Origin: Stenocarpella maydis
Taxonomy: Eukaryota > Ascomycota > Sordariomycetes > Diaporthales > Diaporthaceae
Direction of reading: 5' to 3'
Assembly (NCBI GenBank): GCA_002270565.1
Contig: NQMI01000134.1
Span: forward strand, 36,508-100,507
DNA: 64,000 bases
Shown: positions 11,760 through 23,372 of the stretch, piece by piece
How the letters are laid out: each line of letters starts with the position of its first letter
How positions within the stretch are numbered: position 1 is the stretch's first letter
Translations under genes and position numbers: made by a program
The notes under the pieces: generated by a model
Database searches by the model: none
Told to the model about the DNA's origin: nothing
Seen by the model: the letters and a program-made list of their open reading frames with translations, nothing else

Positions 11760-12840
11760 GGAATACTTACGCTCCCCTTAGTTATAAAGGGAGGGATACT
11801 ACCTACTACCGGATTAGAGCAATATACTACTGGAAAGGGATATATGTAGATATAGAAAAGGCGATTGCTAAATATCCTAGATGCAATAAATGGGATACTA
11901 GGATCTATAATAATGGGGTGATACCTACCACCCCAGGGCTTCCATTTTTAAAAATTCATATTGACATTCAGCATTTGCCCTCTAATCAGGGGTGTCAATA
12001 CCTTATGGAAGGACGTTGCAACCTTATGGGATAGCCTAAGGTAATGGCTCTTAGGGCTGCCAACTTAAAGAACATTAAGCAATTCTTTATCAACAAGTTC
12101 CTACTCAAATGGGGCTTGCCCATGTTAGTAATTGTAGATAGGGGACCTAAGAACCTTAGAGACTTTGCCAAATACCTCAGACACCTCAGGGTATATCAGA
12201 TCAGAATATCCGCATATAATCCTAGGGTAAATAGTGTTATAGAATATAGCCACTTTAATATTGCATTAGCCTTAGGAAAGATACTGGATAGGGGTGTAAC
12301 TAAATGGAAAAAGATCCTTCCTTATATACTCTTTACTAATAGGACGTCCTTAAGGCGGTTATATAAGAAAAGCTCATTCTACCTACTCTACAGATTTAAC
12401 CCGGTATTACTCATTAAAATGGAGATCCCTACCTGGTGGGTTCAAGCCTAATTACCCCGTATAACTTCTGATTAAGTACTAGAATGTTAACTGCGCTTAT
12501 TACTAGACCTAAAACAAGATATCTTGCATACCCAGGAGTTAGTTGCTAAGCAAAGAAAAAAGGTAGCAACCAGAGATACCTATTAGGGATTCTATAGACC
12601 CGAGCCTCTTATAAAAAATAACCTTATACTAATTATAAATAAGCAGAGGAAATCTAATTACTTATTATTCCAGAAGCTAACATATTAATGGTTCGGGCCT
12701 TATATCATTAATACTATTAAGCTTAATAACATATATAAGCTAAGGACCCCTAATAGGATCCCTATTAATGGGACCTATCCCCCAATGCGCCTAAAGAAAT
12801 TCATCTGTAAGAGGGGAATTTAAAAGCTGGAGGTACCTTT
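11760..12840 (+). pseudogene. Decayed integrase (Gypsy-type)
   Basis: A degraded zinc-binding part (YPRCNKWDTR near 11875) precedes the core. The core includes FLKIHIDIQHLPS (first catalytic Asp) near 11950 and a long open stretch at 12044-12451 with VIVDRGPKNLRDF (second Asp) and NSVIEYSHFNIA (catalytic Glu). The C-terminal barrel remnant (FQKLTY, WFGPYIINTIKLNNIYKL) lies at about 12660-12750. It belongs to the same polyprotein as the reverse transcriptase upstream. Confidence 0.85.
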
Positions 12841-13346
12841 TCTTTAGGAGGACAACCCTCCTAAAAGTCAATAAACCAGGAGGAAGCTATCAGAGGTAGC
12901 CAAACACAACATCTTCCCAGACACACTAGACAACACACTCCATCCCACCACCCCTAATCAGGATAATAACAATTAGTACTAAGACTAGTCTCTTCCTAGC
13001 CGGATGGTCCCCCAAGCGCAGGCATACTTAAATACAAACAGCTCATACGATTCAGACTTATCAGATTCAGCTAATCAGACTCAAAGGATAACACTATATA
13101 TAGACATTCCGCTTATCAACCCTAATAACCCCAAGCTAAAGGAATACAAATTCTGAAAAAGTTAAGATATAAAAAAGTTAAAACATAAAAAAGTTAAGAT
13201 AACATTATATCTCTAATCAGATAAGTATACTTCTCTTGGGACTATATACAAGATAAAAATCATTAGTTCTTAATTTACTGCTAAAAGAAGTATTAGCAAC
13301 CTAAAAAACCTAGATCACCCAGTATCCTTACCTAACCCTTCTGATT

Positions 13347-14215
13347 ACCTCACAACCATAACTGGAGATCCATGGGCTTATATTTAAACTTCCTGGGCAT
13401 ACATCTGGTAATCTCGCCTATAGCATCTATATAAGTTTCCTCATATTCTATCTTAATAGCTGCCTCAATATACTTGCCTAGTGAGAGCTCTAAAGGAGGT
13501 ATATTTAGAGGCTTGTTAATTAGATTAGGATATATATTAATGATATAGTTGTAACTGCTCTCAGAAATCTTTAGCATCTTGAAATTATAAAGATAACCCT
13601 TAATATAATAGATATAATTAGCATAAGCATTATCTTGAAATCCTTAGAGCGATTAATACTTAAAGAAAGGGATTATAATGGGGATAATGCCTTGGAGAGT
13701 TATTTGGTTATAGTTGGCCCCTATCTACTATATGCAACAGTTGCATGAGTTTGCATTATAATAACCAAAGAAGGCAATAAGGAGAGCCGGGCCCTAACGA
13801 AGGTCATTCCCCTAGTATAGTTGAGATATATACTTCTCATAAGGGCTACTATTTGTGTGCTTAATAAAAACATCATTCAGACCTCCTTTGATTAGAGTAC
13901 TAAGGTGAGACTATAGGTACTTATAAGCCTTTAGGGCTTTTAGGAAGGGAAAGAATAGTTTGAGCAGCTTAGATTTGCGTGTTGAGGAGAGGGTTTATAG
14001 GATGTAAAGACCCTTGCCTTTACCCTTGAGGTTGTATATCTTGATATTTGTTGCAAAGGCCTTGTGAAGTGGTAATTTATGGACCTGGTTTTGTGAAAGG
14101 ATTGCGTTCGGCTGAAAATAAGTGTAGATGCCCTCTTTATGGATAGGAGGAGGATTATATGTTTTGAAGACCCTGATGATAGGAGGTGATTGCTTCTTAC
14201 ACCTTTCTTTTTTTT
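13347..14215 (-). pseudogene. Decayed antisense Cys-rich frame, DUF3716-like pattern
   Basis: On the minus strand one frame can be read for about 285 codons with only RIP-type stops. It includes GPALLIAFFGYYNANSCNCC, then QGIIPIIIPFF and NAYANYIYYIKGYLYNF. Changing the Tyr residues back to Cys (TAC/TAT from TGC/TGT, a RIP-type change) would give a repeated Cys-x2-Cys pattern like the fungal DUF3716 family, which I name from memory of the pattern only. The last 75 codons (13350-13577) are open. It lies between pol and a sense frame, antisense to both. It could be a captured host gene, an accessory gene of the element, or a nested insertion. Confidence 0.5.
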
Positions 14216-14796
14216 TTTTGGCTTGGTTGAGAAGGAGAAGATATAGTGATGGTGAAGCTTGTTTAATTAGAGAGGCTTAACAGTTTGATAACGAGATTAA
14301 TGATTAATAGTTGATAATACTATTAAGGGGAAGTTAAAGAAAAGAATTAGTGGGGGGAAAGCAACTTTAAATATGAAAAGTTGGAGAGGGGAGCTCTTAT
14401 TAGAAGCATTTAAAGTAGTAAAGGTTGCTACCTGGCAGAAAAAGGAAGGAAGTTAAGTAATTCACTAGCTTGAGTGATTCACCCATCTTGAGGCTCCCCT
14501 TCTGATAAAAGCCCACCTTTCTGCCACAACCTCCAACCCAACTACTTCTTCTATAACCACTATACCTCAGCTAATCTCTAATCAGCACAGCACAACTTGC
14601 ATCATCAAGACTTAAAAGCTGCTGCAACTATCAACCTCTACCCTTAAAACTCATTACCTCCCCTCTGTCACCTAATTTCTCCTTGCTTTAGCACCCTTTT
14701 CCCCCAGTCCAACTAATCAGAAAGATATCTTTCTTAAGCTAGCAAACAACAAAGAAAGGTAAGGGAAAGAAGAAGGGATCCCCATTAATCTAGTTT

Positions 14797-16265
14797 ATGG
14801 CTATCAATAGTCCAAAAGGCTAAATCAGCCCCATAAATGATCCCAACGCCCTCGTGCCTACTATTAAGTATCCAGACCCTTCTAATTAGGTTGGCCTTAA
14901 AGCACAACTTTTAGCGTTACCCTTTATCACAAATTTTAATAATATTAACCCTATATAACAGCTAAGATTTCCCAACCCATATAATATTCGTAATTAAGGA
15001 AACTGGGATTATGGAGCTAGTATAGACCTAATAAAAGACCCATTTGAAACCAGAATCCTTAATAATAGGTTAGCACTCTCCCAAGCTTTTAACATATCAG
15101 ACCTTTCAATATAACCGCCGTTCTTTTAGAACCAAAAATGGGGGCATAGTGATCATGCGCAGCAGGTGGTAAACATATATTTCAAGGGCGTTAATCCCTA
15201 TCCTTAGTTCAGAGACCCCCCTAGGCAGAAGAACCTGTTTGGCACTCACTATAGCAACTTCCTTATAACCCTTTATAATGCAGAAGGTCTCCTGGCTCAA
15301 GAGGCGTGCCTGCATACTAATCATGTTCTAGGGCTTATCAATTGGCAGCTAATTAATTTCAGCAACCTGGTCTTTATAATGCCTATAACCTATAATATTA
15401 ATGGAAAACCCCCTAAATCATAAAGATACCACTCACTAAAGGACAGCTAGAGGTTCATTATCCAAGTTATATATACCCCAGGCCATTAGGTATTAAGCAT
15501 CTTTAACAGGAATACCAAATGACTCAGTATAATCAACACTCATCCTGATTAGAGAACTCATAATAGGATGTACCCCCATATAAGGGACTGCATTGCATAC
15601 TTCCTTACCCTTGGGCTACCTAAAGGATTCTTAAAACAGGCATGCATGGTAATCCAAGTGAAGGTTACGCTATAGCTAGAATCAACTGCCTATGGACTCC
15701 TTATAGCCACCTATATTGCCTTTTTCTTCCAAGAGAATTATAGAAAGAATAGCTAGGAGTTTAGAGATTAGATTAAGATTAGGCTGCTTAAATCCGCCCC
15801 TCCTAGCTTACCCGCTAAGAAAGCCTTAGCTCTTATCTAGGGTTTTACTATTTAATTGGAAATTAATAAATCCAGCTATCTAATTAGGGGCATTCAGAAT
15901 ATTCCAATCATTAGCTATAATAAGTATAAGAGGCTTATAGCAGGAAAGAATATTATATACTCTCAAGCTAACATCTTAGGGATAAATAAGGGGGAGATTA
16001 AGTATTACGCTATACCCGGTATAAGATTAGAACTAGGATAAAATCTACTAGGCTTCCTTATAGTAAGATTTAATAAGGCTGATCTTTTAAGGCCTACTAA
16101 TATCCAGACTTCTAGGTTAAGTAAAACTCCTATTGCTCCTAATAGCTTAAAAAACTGGCTACCTATCCTAATATCTAAGATACCTGGTGCAGCTATAAAG
16201 GATCTAATTATAATATTTAGGCTTGGACTTTATAAGGACCCATCCAAGACACCTAAGCCTCTGCC
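14797..16265 (+). pseudogene. Long decayed sense frame, unidentified protein
   Basis: From an ATG at 14797 one frame stays coherent for at least 415 codons and probably to about 16265, broken only by TAG, TAA and one TGA codons of the RIP kind. Readable parts include FLTLGLPKGFLKQACMVIQV, GKNIIYSQANILGINKGEIK and SLKNWLPILISKIPGAAIKD. I do not recognise the family and see no enzyme motif. Position, downstream of integrase and upstream of the 3' LTR, is where some LTR elements carry an extra gene. Confidence 0.5.
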
Positions 16266-16879
16266 TCAGGCAGATAGGGCATGGATATATAGAGAAGATA
16301 GTCTTAAGATATTGAGTAAAGTAAGAACTGCTTTATAGATGCCTAATTGGAGTAGGGCTGGAATACTATAGGGTGACCCTATTAAACTTCTCTTACGGTA
16401 AATATTGGAGGCAAGCATTAGGAATATGTCCCCAGGAGGAAACATAAATATAAGTGGGATGACCTCTAAGCAATTAGGTATCTTAAGGTCTTTATTATTA
16501 TCTCTATCCTCTATTCTGGCTATACTACTACTATATTGCCTATTGCCCGCCACAATAAGAATTATAATGATTTAGGAGTATAACCAGAATGCAAGTAAGT
16601 GAATGGGGACTGAGGAAGCAAATTGCTGGGTTCCCATACCGGCAATTAGTGATAGCCATTAATCCTGGGCTCACAAAAAGGCGGCTGAGCAAGAAGAGAA
16701 GGATTATAGATCAAGCGTGCTGCAGCAGAATGAGAGTAGGGATAAGCGGGCTAGGAATTAAGAGCTACAAAGGGTCCAATAGAGCTGAATTCAGGTAGCT
16801 TATCTAATTAAAAGAGGAAAGTAATTTTGGTTATTTCGGGCGGACCATTACTTATTCTTTATAATGGTCCGGAGAGGGG

Positions 16880-17162
16880 TGTATTCCAGGGTCTAGGGGA
16901 ACCAGCATATTTTGGAATCCAGAGGAAAACCAGCCTTAACATCCCCCCCCCCNTGAAACTATTTCTTGTGCCCTCTTTTTCTGCCTCTCCTTTTTGGCAC
17001 CCTTTATTCCCCTTATAACTCTCCTATCGCGTCAGGGGCTCCTCTTCTTGCCTTCCACGCTCCTCTTGGGGTGGTTGCTTGATCAGGGCTCTGGCAGAAC
17101 GTGTGCCTTTTTGTGTGTGTGGAGGTTTTGTCCTCTCGCTCTCCCCTCTGGGCCCGTTTTCA
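16880..17162 (+). mobile_element. 3' LTR of the large Gypsy-type unit, with assembly gap
   Basis: The LTR begins TGTATTCCAGGGTCTAGGGG after a purine-rich GGAGAGGGG tract and ends GGGCCCGTTTTCA. An N at 16953, right after a C-run, replaces about 113-116 bp that are present in the copies at 5466-5578 and 8-123. Flanks of the 5395-17162 unit (tatat before, atagc after) do not match, so a single clean insertion cannot be shown. Confidence 0.8.
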
Positions 17163-17965
17163 ATAGCACTAATTCTCTTAATCTCCTTTATCGCCTTCTA
17201 TACTACCTCAGCTCTCTTTAGAGTAAATAGCATAGGGGCCGAGTCCTCTATCACACACAGGTATACTCCAAATATAAGGAGAATTAGCACAAGACCATCT
17301 AGGCTAACTATATTATTAACCATACTAAAGCTTGCCTATAGTATAGCTTCTTTAGTAAATATAGTTAACAACTTAGCATATAATATATTAAAAGCCCTGC
17401 GCAAAGGAGCGTAATATTACTCGACTTTGCTAATCAACTAGTATGCTTCCGCAGGTATTTATTTATACATAATCCCCATAATACATGCAATACTCCTAAA
17501 CTCACTAGAAGCAAAGTTAGTCCCTGCATTAAATATAAGGCAATCTAAGGGACCCATATATATATCAATCCAGCAGCTCTATAGGGCTTCCTATATATCT
17601 TTAGTAGAGAGAGAAGCTAAGAATTATCCGGCTTGGAAGGAGGTAGCTAAGTTAATAACATATAGTACAGGGAGCCCTATCAAGTATATTATATCCACAA
17701 TAACTTTATAGTTAAAGTTAACATCATTATGGAGGTTAAACTTAAATCTCTAGGGCGCAAGAGAGTGCATTTAGTAATGGTGGTAGAACTTAGTAATAGC
17801 CTCTAGTACTAAGGAATCAATATCATGGCTAGCGCCTGCTAGTAGCTAAGAGAGCCTCTCAACTGATAGGTGCCCAAATTGTCTATATAGTTGCTGTAAC
17901 TCGGTCTCTATGAGGAAGAAAATGGGGGCATTACTGCCCTTATTAATATCCATAAGGAACCATAG
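17163..17965 (-). pseudogene. Decayed Ty1/Copia integrase
   Basis: Read on the minus strand from about 17960: an LYRQFGHLSVERL zinc-finger-like start, FKFNLHNDVNF, then VIVDIIYLIGLPVLYV (first catalytic Asp), NAGTNFASSEF (second Asp changed to Asn), and ISKVE (catalytic Glu) followed by YYAPLRRAF. This order is the Copia integrase. The frame stops at 17163, where the Gypsy LTR begins, so the reverse transcriptase that should follow is cut away. Confidence 0.85.
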
Positions 17966-18649
17966 ATATCCCTACTTCCAAGTAATAGGAAACATCCTCT
18001 TATGCTGCTAATTTAGCTTGTATTATATAACTTTATTAGTCATATTCTGCATAAAGAGCGAGTGCATATTCATATCTTATATATATAAGAGGAAGGGGGT
18101 TAGCATCTTTATCACATGGAATATCAAGTTGCTAACTGCTATATTAACTATAATTGCCCCTATTAATTATAGTAGTTCTCCTGGCCCAAAGCAGACTGTT
18201 GCTTCTCCTACACAAGACATATCAAGAGTAATAAGCACAAGTTGCTACAGCGCAGTATATTGGTTGTGCCCAACAGTGGAGTAGTTAGCTGCGCTAGTAT
18301 CTAGGAGAATCCCTTGGAAATACTAATGCGAGTAGTTGTCTATTGTAAAGACCTCCTTAATACTACTGGCTCCTTTGCCGGTCTTGGTATTGCTGGTGTT
18401 GACGTTGTTCCCGCTAGTTATAGGGCTAGGGTCGTCCTGGTCCTCCTTGCTGTCGCTATCTCCAGAGCCGGGGCTGTCCTGGTCACCTCTGCTGTTGACA
18501 TCCCTGGGGCTGGGACCGTCCTGGTCCTCCTCATTATCATTAATGCCAAAAGTATGGAGGAAGGCTTAGTCTACTAACCATGTGTAGTTTTTACGGCTTT
18601 TGGCACTGCTAACAAACATACTGGTGCTTTCTTGATTGTTGCTCTCGTA

Positions 18650-20550
18650 GTTAATGCCCTCATAGTCAATAAGAAACAAGTAGAATTCCTCATCCAAGCT
18701 GCTATATATGTATATATATGTGCCCTTAGCCCTCTAGCACTCTTTAAAAGAGTAATTTAATAACTAATACCCCTCCTTCTGGCAGATATAGCACCTCTTT
18801 TTGTCTGGGGGGTTGTTTTTCCTATGCCTTCTATATGGGTAGTTATCCCCTCTAGGGGGTGGTTGGAAGTTGCCCTAGGGGCGGTAGTTGCTTTAAGGAC
18901 GGTAGTTGCCTCATCCCGGGGGGTATCGCCCACATGCAGAGCCTTATAAGTAGTTGCCCCTATATCACTAGTTATTATTATACTGGCGGTCAAAGTAGTA
19001 CTAGTTATTATTAAAGTACTTAGAGTAATAAAATTGGTTATCACCAGGGTAGTTAAAGTGCTTGTTGTTGCCCTAATCTTCCTCATCATCATAGTTGCCA
19101 TCTAGCCAATTATTATTATCTTACTCTATAGTGTATTGCCGGGAGGGGCGCTAAGGTCCTAATGATACAGCACAACAACGGAGCATATTATATACTTCAT
19201 TAGCAGTAGCTGGGGCTATCACCTTAATATAATAGAACTCGGGTATACTATATATTACATATATAAGGTTATTACATAGTAGTTTGTCTCCAAGTGCTCC
19301 TTTATAGCCAAGTATTCAGGCATATTACTTTATGTTTTTAATCAGAATCTCCACTATTTCTAACGGGGTTTTATCCTCATTCCTTTACTATATTAATGCA
19401 AAAGTAGTAGTATTCTATACAGTTAAATATACTTATTATCTACCATCTATATTAAATCATTACTTAAGTTTAGCATATACTATAGCAAAGGTATCTCTAT
19501 CTATAATTAACTGAATATAAAAGTCCTTAGCCTTGCCCTTTAACATCACAGGTAATACTGCCCGGAAGTAGGTAGGGTATAGGTAGTTATTCTTGTAGAT
19601 ATTATAAAAGAAATAAATCTTATTATTAAGCACTTCATCCGTTGCTCTAATAAACTTCTCATTATCCGAGTAGTATTTAGCCAGGTTAGCAGATATCCCT
19701 TTCTCTAATAGTATGCTACTTAGCGGCACTAGAGGGATTATTACATACTTCTCATAGGACACTCGGAATTCTTCCCACTTAGCTGATAACTTATAGCCAT
19801 TAGAGGTCTTAAAGGCATAGACGCTGCGTGGCTGCTGGGATGGTAGCAGAGGTTTAGGTATGTCTAGGGCAGTAGGTTGCTATATGGGTCTCTGAGTACT
19901 TGGGCCTGTTCCCTGGTCGCCGCTTGGTGCTAATGCGTATCCCTCAAACAATCTGCTGTTATCAAAAAGGATGTAGTCACAATGTCTTTTTAACCAAATT
20001 ATCTATTAGTGCTAGTATTATACAGATGCTAGGGCCTTTAGCAGGGATTCTGACTCCAATAGTTCCACAAAGGCCTTTATATTATCATTAAGCCGGATGC
20101 ATATCCCCTTGCTTAGTAGCATCTTCTTAAGGGTAATAAGGATATTACAATAGACTGCCCTAAACATTAGCTCCATCCATCCCATAAAGTTATCTTTAAA
20201 GTCAATATAGAGCTCATAAGCAATAAGCCTTACATATACTTGGTGGCAACATTATATATAAGTATTAAGAAGAAGTATGTATACGTTTGGGTTGCTCAGA
20301 GCCTCTAAGTCTGCATCTACTCCCCATAAACTAGGGTTAAGATTTATCTTTATAGTGGACTCCTTAAGTAATATATCCTTAATCATATCCCATACATTAA
20401 GAGCGTCAAGACTAGTAGTACCTATTAGTATAATTATTAATACCGATAGGATAGGGGTATCATCCTTATCACAAGGGTTCGCCATCATAATATATAGATT
20501 ATATAGGTAATAACAGGGATATACTAGGGCAGAATAGGGGTCAAACAAAT
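18650..20550 (-). pseudogene. Decayed Gag of the Ty1/Copia element
   Basis: The minus strand holds an open stretch at 19460-19762 with RAVLPVMLKGKAKDFYIQLI, typical of fungal Copia-type Gag. A CCHC-like knuckle remnant (RCYICQKEGY) lies near 18760-18800. Another open stretch is at 20252-20548. Between knuckle and integrase (about 17970-18650) the protease should lie, but I cannot read it. Confidence 0.65.
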
Positions 20551-20559
20551 GGTGACAAG

Positions 20560-21200
20560 GGGTAATAAGTATATAGGGATAAGTTTATTAGCAGGGGGTA
20601 GTAAAGATATGCCGGCTAGTAGAATTAACCTCGGTTGGAGTAGCCGTTACCAAGGGAGTTACCAGACTATTGCCAATATATGCTGAAGTGGTGATATCTT
20701 CAGCATTATCTTCAAGAGTAGCTATAGGTTAACAACATTATACAGCTAGCGCATTCTGCAATTGCTTTCTAACGTTACTTAGGGCGTAATGGACGCGCGT
20801 TTGATAAAGAAGGACTATAGCGTGCTGCATATAGAGCCTCTCCACGTTACAATGGGTAGTAATGATGTTGTCAAACTAGCTAGCGCGTCCTCAAGAAACA
20901 ATTATCGTCAGTACCATTAGCACAGCCACTATCACAGCAGTAATGAACTGTCTCTTCAACCTTGCTAATCTGTGGTCGCCCTTGCAACCACTAATCAGTG
21001 TTGGCTGGGTCACATATTGCAATACGATTGGGGGTTATGGTTAAAATTCTCTATATAGGAGTAGTGGGTGTAGTGGGCGTAGCCCGCCAGCTATCTCGGG
21101 CTTATATAGAGGGTAGTGGTTGCTGAGTAAGCAACTACGCCCTCTGGCTACAGTATGGTGGCTGTAGCGCTAGCCCACCAGTGTGCTGTTGCACACTGCT
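20560..21200. other. Copia leader region with palindrome, no gene
   Basis: No coding signal is visible. The stretch ends in a perfect stem CAGTGTGC-TGTT-GCACACTG at 21179-21198, just before the transposase relic. Several GTAGTGGGYGTAG-like repeats and their inverse copies lie at 21060-21170, so this piece could be a terminal region of the inserted DNA element. Confidence 0.4.
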
Positions 21201-21239
21201 ATTGCCACAAGTTCCCTATAAACAATTCAAACCTTTAGT

Positions 21240-22165
21240 TATTTAAAGGCTAGCAATTTAATGTATTAGAGAACAGCTGGACTAATAATTCTATTGGATT
21301 ATAATAGCTAAAGGAGCTATTTAAGCCAAATACCCAGCCTATAGATCCTAAATAATGGAGGGTTCTACTTCTTAATAGCTACAGCTTGCATACTACTAAA
21401 GATTTTATATAGCATTACTATAAATTAAAGATTTAGCTTATATTTCTTCCCCTCTATATATCCTACATCTTTTAGCCTCTTAACATTAGTATATTCTCCT
21501 CTTTAAAGCGGAGATATCATTAGCAATTAGCCCTCTTAGCTATAACCTATAGTATAAAGGAATCTAGTAAGGAATTCTTTCTTCATGCCTATTAAAAAGC
21601 ACATAAAATAGCCCTTAAGAAGACTACTATTAGAAACGCTTGGTCTACAATGGAAATTTAGCCCAGAGACCAAATAAAGGTTAAGAGATTGCAACTAGTA
21701 GCTAAAACAATAATAATGCAATTACTAAAGCCCCTATACCCCCAGCAATTATCCTAATTAACTTAGAACTAGCTATAATCAATTTAAAAATACCACATTC
21801 CTCTAAACACATTTAGGCAATCAAATTGGAATTATATAGCATTAGTAACGCGTATAAGTCCCCCATTATATATCTCTTATTTAAGAAGCTCGGCAAGGGG
21901 CTGGATAAGTTAGCAGTATGTATAGTTACAGCTAAAGCTGAAAAGGAGGTCCTTATAGCTGCTTTAAAGCATTAGAAGCTTAAGAAGAAGAGGAGGGTTA
22001 TACTAAACCCAAATAAAGCGTTTATAAACATTATAGCGATTACAAGGGAGAGGGCGGCAATGGGACTTATAAAAGAAGAGCCGGCGGCAACACTTAAAGG
22101 CAACAAGTTAGGGGATAACAATAAAGTCAAGGAAATAGAATGTATTATAGTACACGCTTCAGATA
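21240..22165 (+). pseudogene. Fot1/pogo-type transposase, C-terminal half, RIP-decayed
   Basis: The forward frame reads ENSWTNNSIGL, LKELFKPNTQPIDPK, then WRVLLLNSYSLHTTKDF (LLLDGHGSH-type motif with Asp changed to Asn), LIFLPLYILHLLAS and YILLFKAE (equivalent to the FSPLK region). A basic C-terminal tail near 21930-22010 (LKKKRRVILN) follows. These are the second half of a fungal DDE_1 transposase. The N-terminal helix-turn-helix and CENP-B parts are missing. The element is dead and inserted within the Copia unit. Confidence 0.8.
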
Positions 22166-22249
22166 GCGAGGGGTCTTTATCCGATTGCAAATAGCTGCAA
22201 TGGTCGTCAAGAAATTAATTGTTAAAGTTAAGGGTGGTTCCAGAGGAGG

Positions 22250-22440
22250 TCAGAATTAGGGCCGGTGCGCGAGGGGGTTGGTGCGTGAGTGTGCCATATG
22301 CAGTTGGCTCTTCCTCGCACCTCCATCCAGCCTCCCGCGCCGCCTACTACCAACCAACAACAGAATTGATCAGCAGATACGAGAGGCACAGCAGCCAACA
22401 GATGAAGGACTCTGCTTGCGGACTGATCCAATTGGCGGTG
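22250..22440 (-). repeat. Dispersed repeat, inverted copy of 49850-50010
   Basis: The reverse complement shares with 49850-50010, in order, TGGCTGCTG, CTGTTGTTGGTTGGTA, GGTGCGAGGAA/TGTGCGAGGAA, and AGCCAACTGCATA. Base composition is normal (not AT-rich), unlike the neighbouring DNA. Small open frames on both strands here are probably chance. Confidence 0.75.
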
Positions 22441-22750
22441 TTGCTTGAATCTCCGGCATTTCTCTCGGTCATCATTGAAAGAGGATCACGATGACACTTT
22501 TTCCCGTGTAAGCCTTGGTTCTCTGCGGGTCCTTGACGCTACTCAATGAGGTTTCGTCTACTGTGGTAGGCGGGCCAGGACTTACCAGTAGGGACGCAAA
22601 CCCCGCAACAGGGGCCTTTGTACATAGGGTTCGCCGCTGCTGTCTTCTACTGAGACTAACAGTTGTGATTGCATACCTAGGTGCTGCTAGGCATCTAATA
22701 GACGAGTTGAAAAGTCGGGATAATCAATAGCTGACCTTAATTTTTTATAC

Positions 22751-23372
22751 TGAAATCGGGCCACCAGGGAGACGATGGGAAAACACCCAACCCATCCTGA
22801 TCGGAGGCACACCATTCTGCCAGTACCCCCACGCGCAAAGATAGAGGAGCCTCTAACGCAATAGGAGGGAATAGAGGGGAACAGAAGGTACAAGAGATAG
22901 GAGATAGAGAAGAAGGATCGGAGAATAGCTACTTCACGATACACAAAGACTGATCAAACAGAGAGATGATCAAAAGGCAAAAAGGATTGTTTTCTAAAGC
23001 TAGAATTTTTTTAAAGCAATATAATGGGGCTCCTTTTTATAGCTAGGGCTTAGCTCTCCTACCTCCTACTCCTACACCCCAGAAAAATACTAGTATTAAT
23101 ATATAAATAAATATAAGATTCCTTATCTTTTATATCAAGTATAATAACTTAATTTATTTATTATTTATTATGATATATGGGTTATTAGTTATTAAACTAT
23201 ACGGCCTTAATTAATACGGCACCTAATAGCCCTTACTACCTTCAAGTAGCTCTCTGTAATGAGCTGTGGTTGAAGGTGCCACTGTACTACATCTGACCAA
23301 AAGATCAGCTAATATTCGAACTCTCCGTTCGAATATCCTTTCCAATCACCTTATATAGTGCGGACCGTAACA
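22751..23372 (-). mobile_element. LTR of the minus-strand Copia element
   Basis: On the minus strand this 622-bp region starts TGTTACGGTCCGCAC at 23372 and ends GGCCCGATTTCA at 22751. Its 3' part shares CTATTGCGTTAG, GGCTCCTCT and CTGGCAGAA with the Gypsy-type LTRs at 1-333 and 5395-5790. Orientation and position suit the 5' LTR of the element whose Gag and integrase lie at 17163-20550. No matching target duplication is visible. Confidence 0.65.

Noticed and set aside
430..17162. Possible alternative genetic code, because TAG and TAA occur inside long frames
   Set aside because: Intact genes in the same window use the standard code, and the stops concentrate in AT-shifted repeats at Trp/Gln positions, as RIP predicts.
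22219..22730. Open frames of 70-90 codons on both strands
   Set aside because: They overlap each other, lack motifs, and coincide with a dispersed repeat and the Copia leader.
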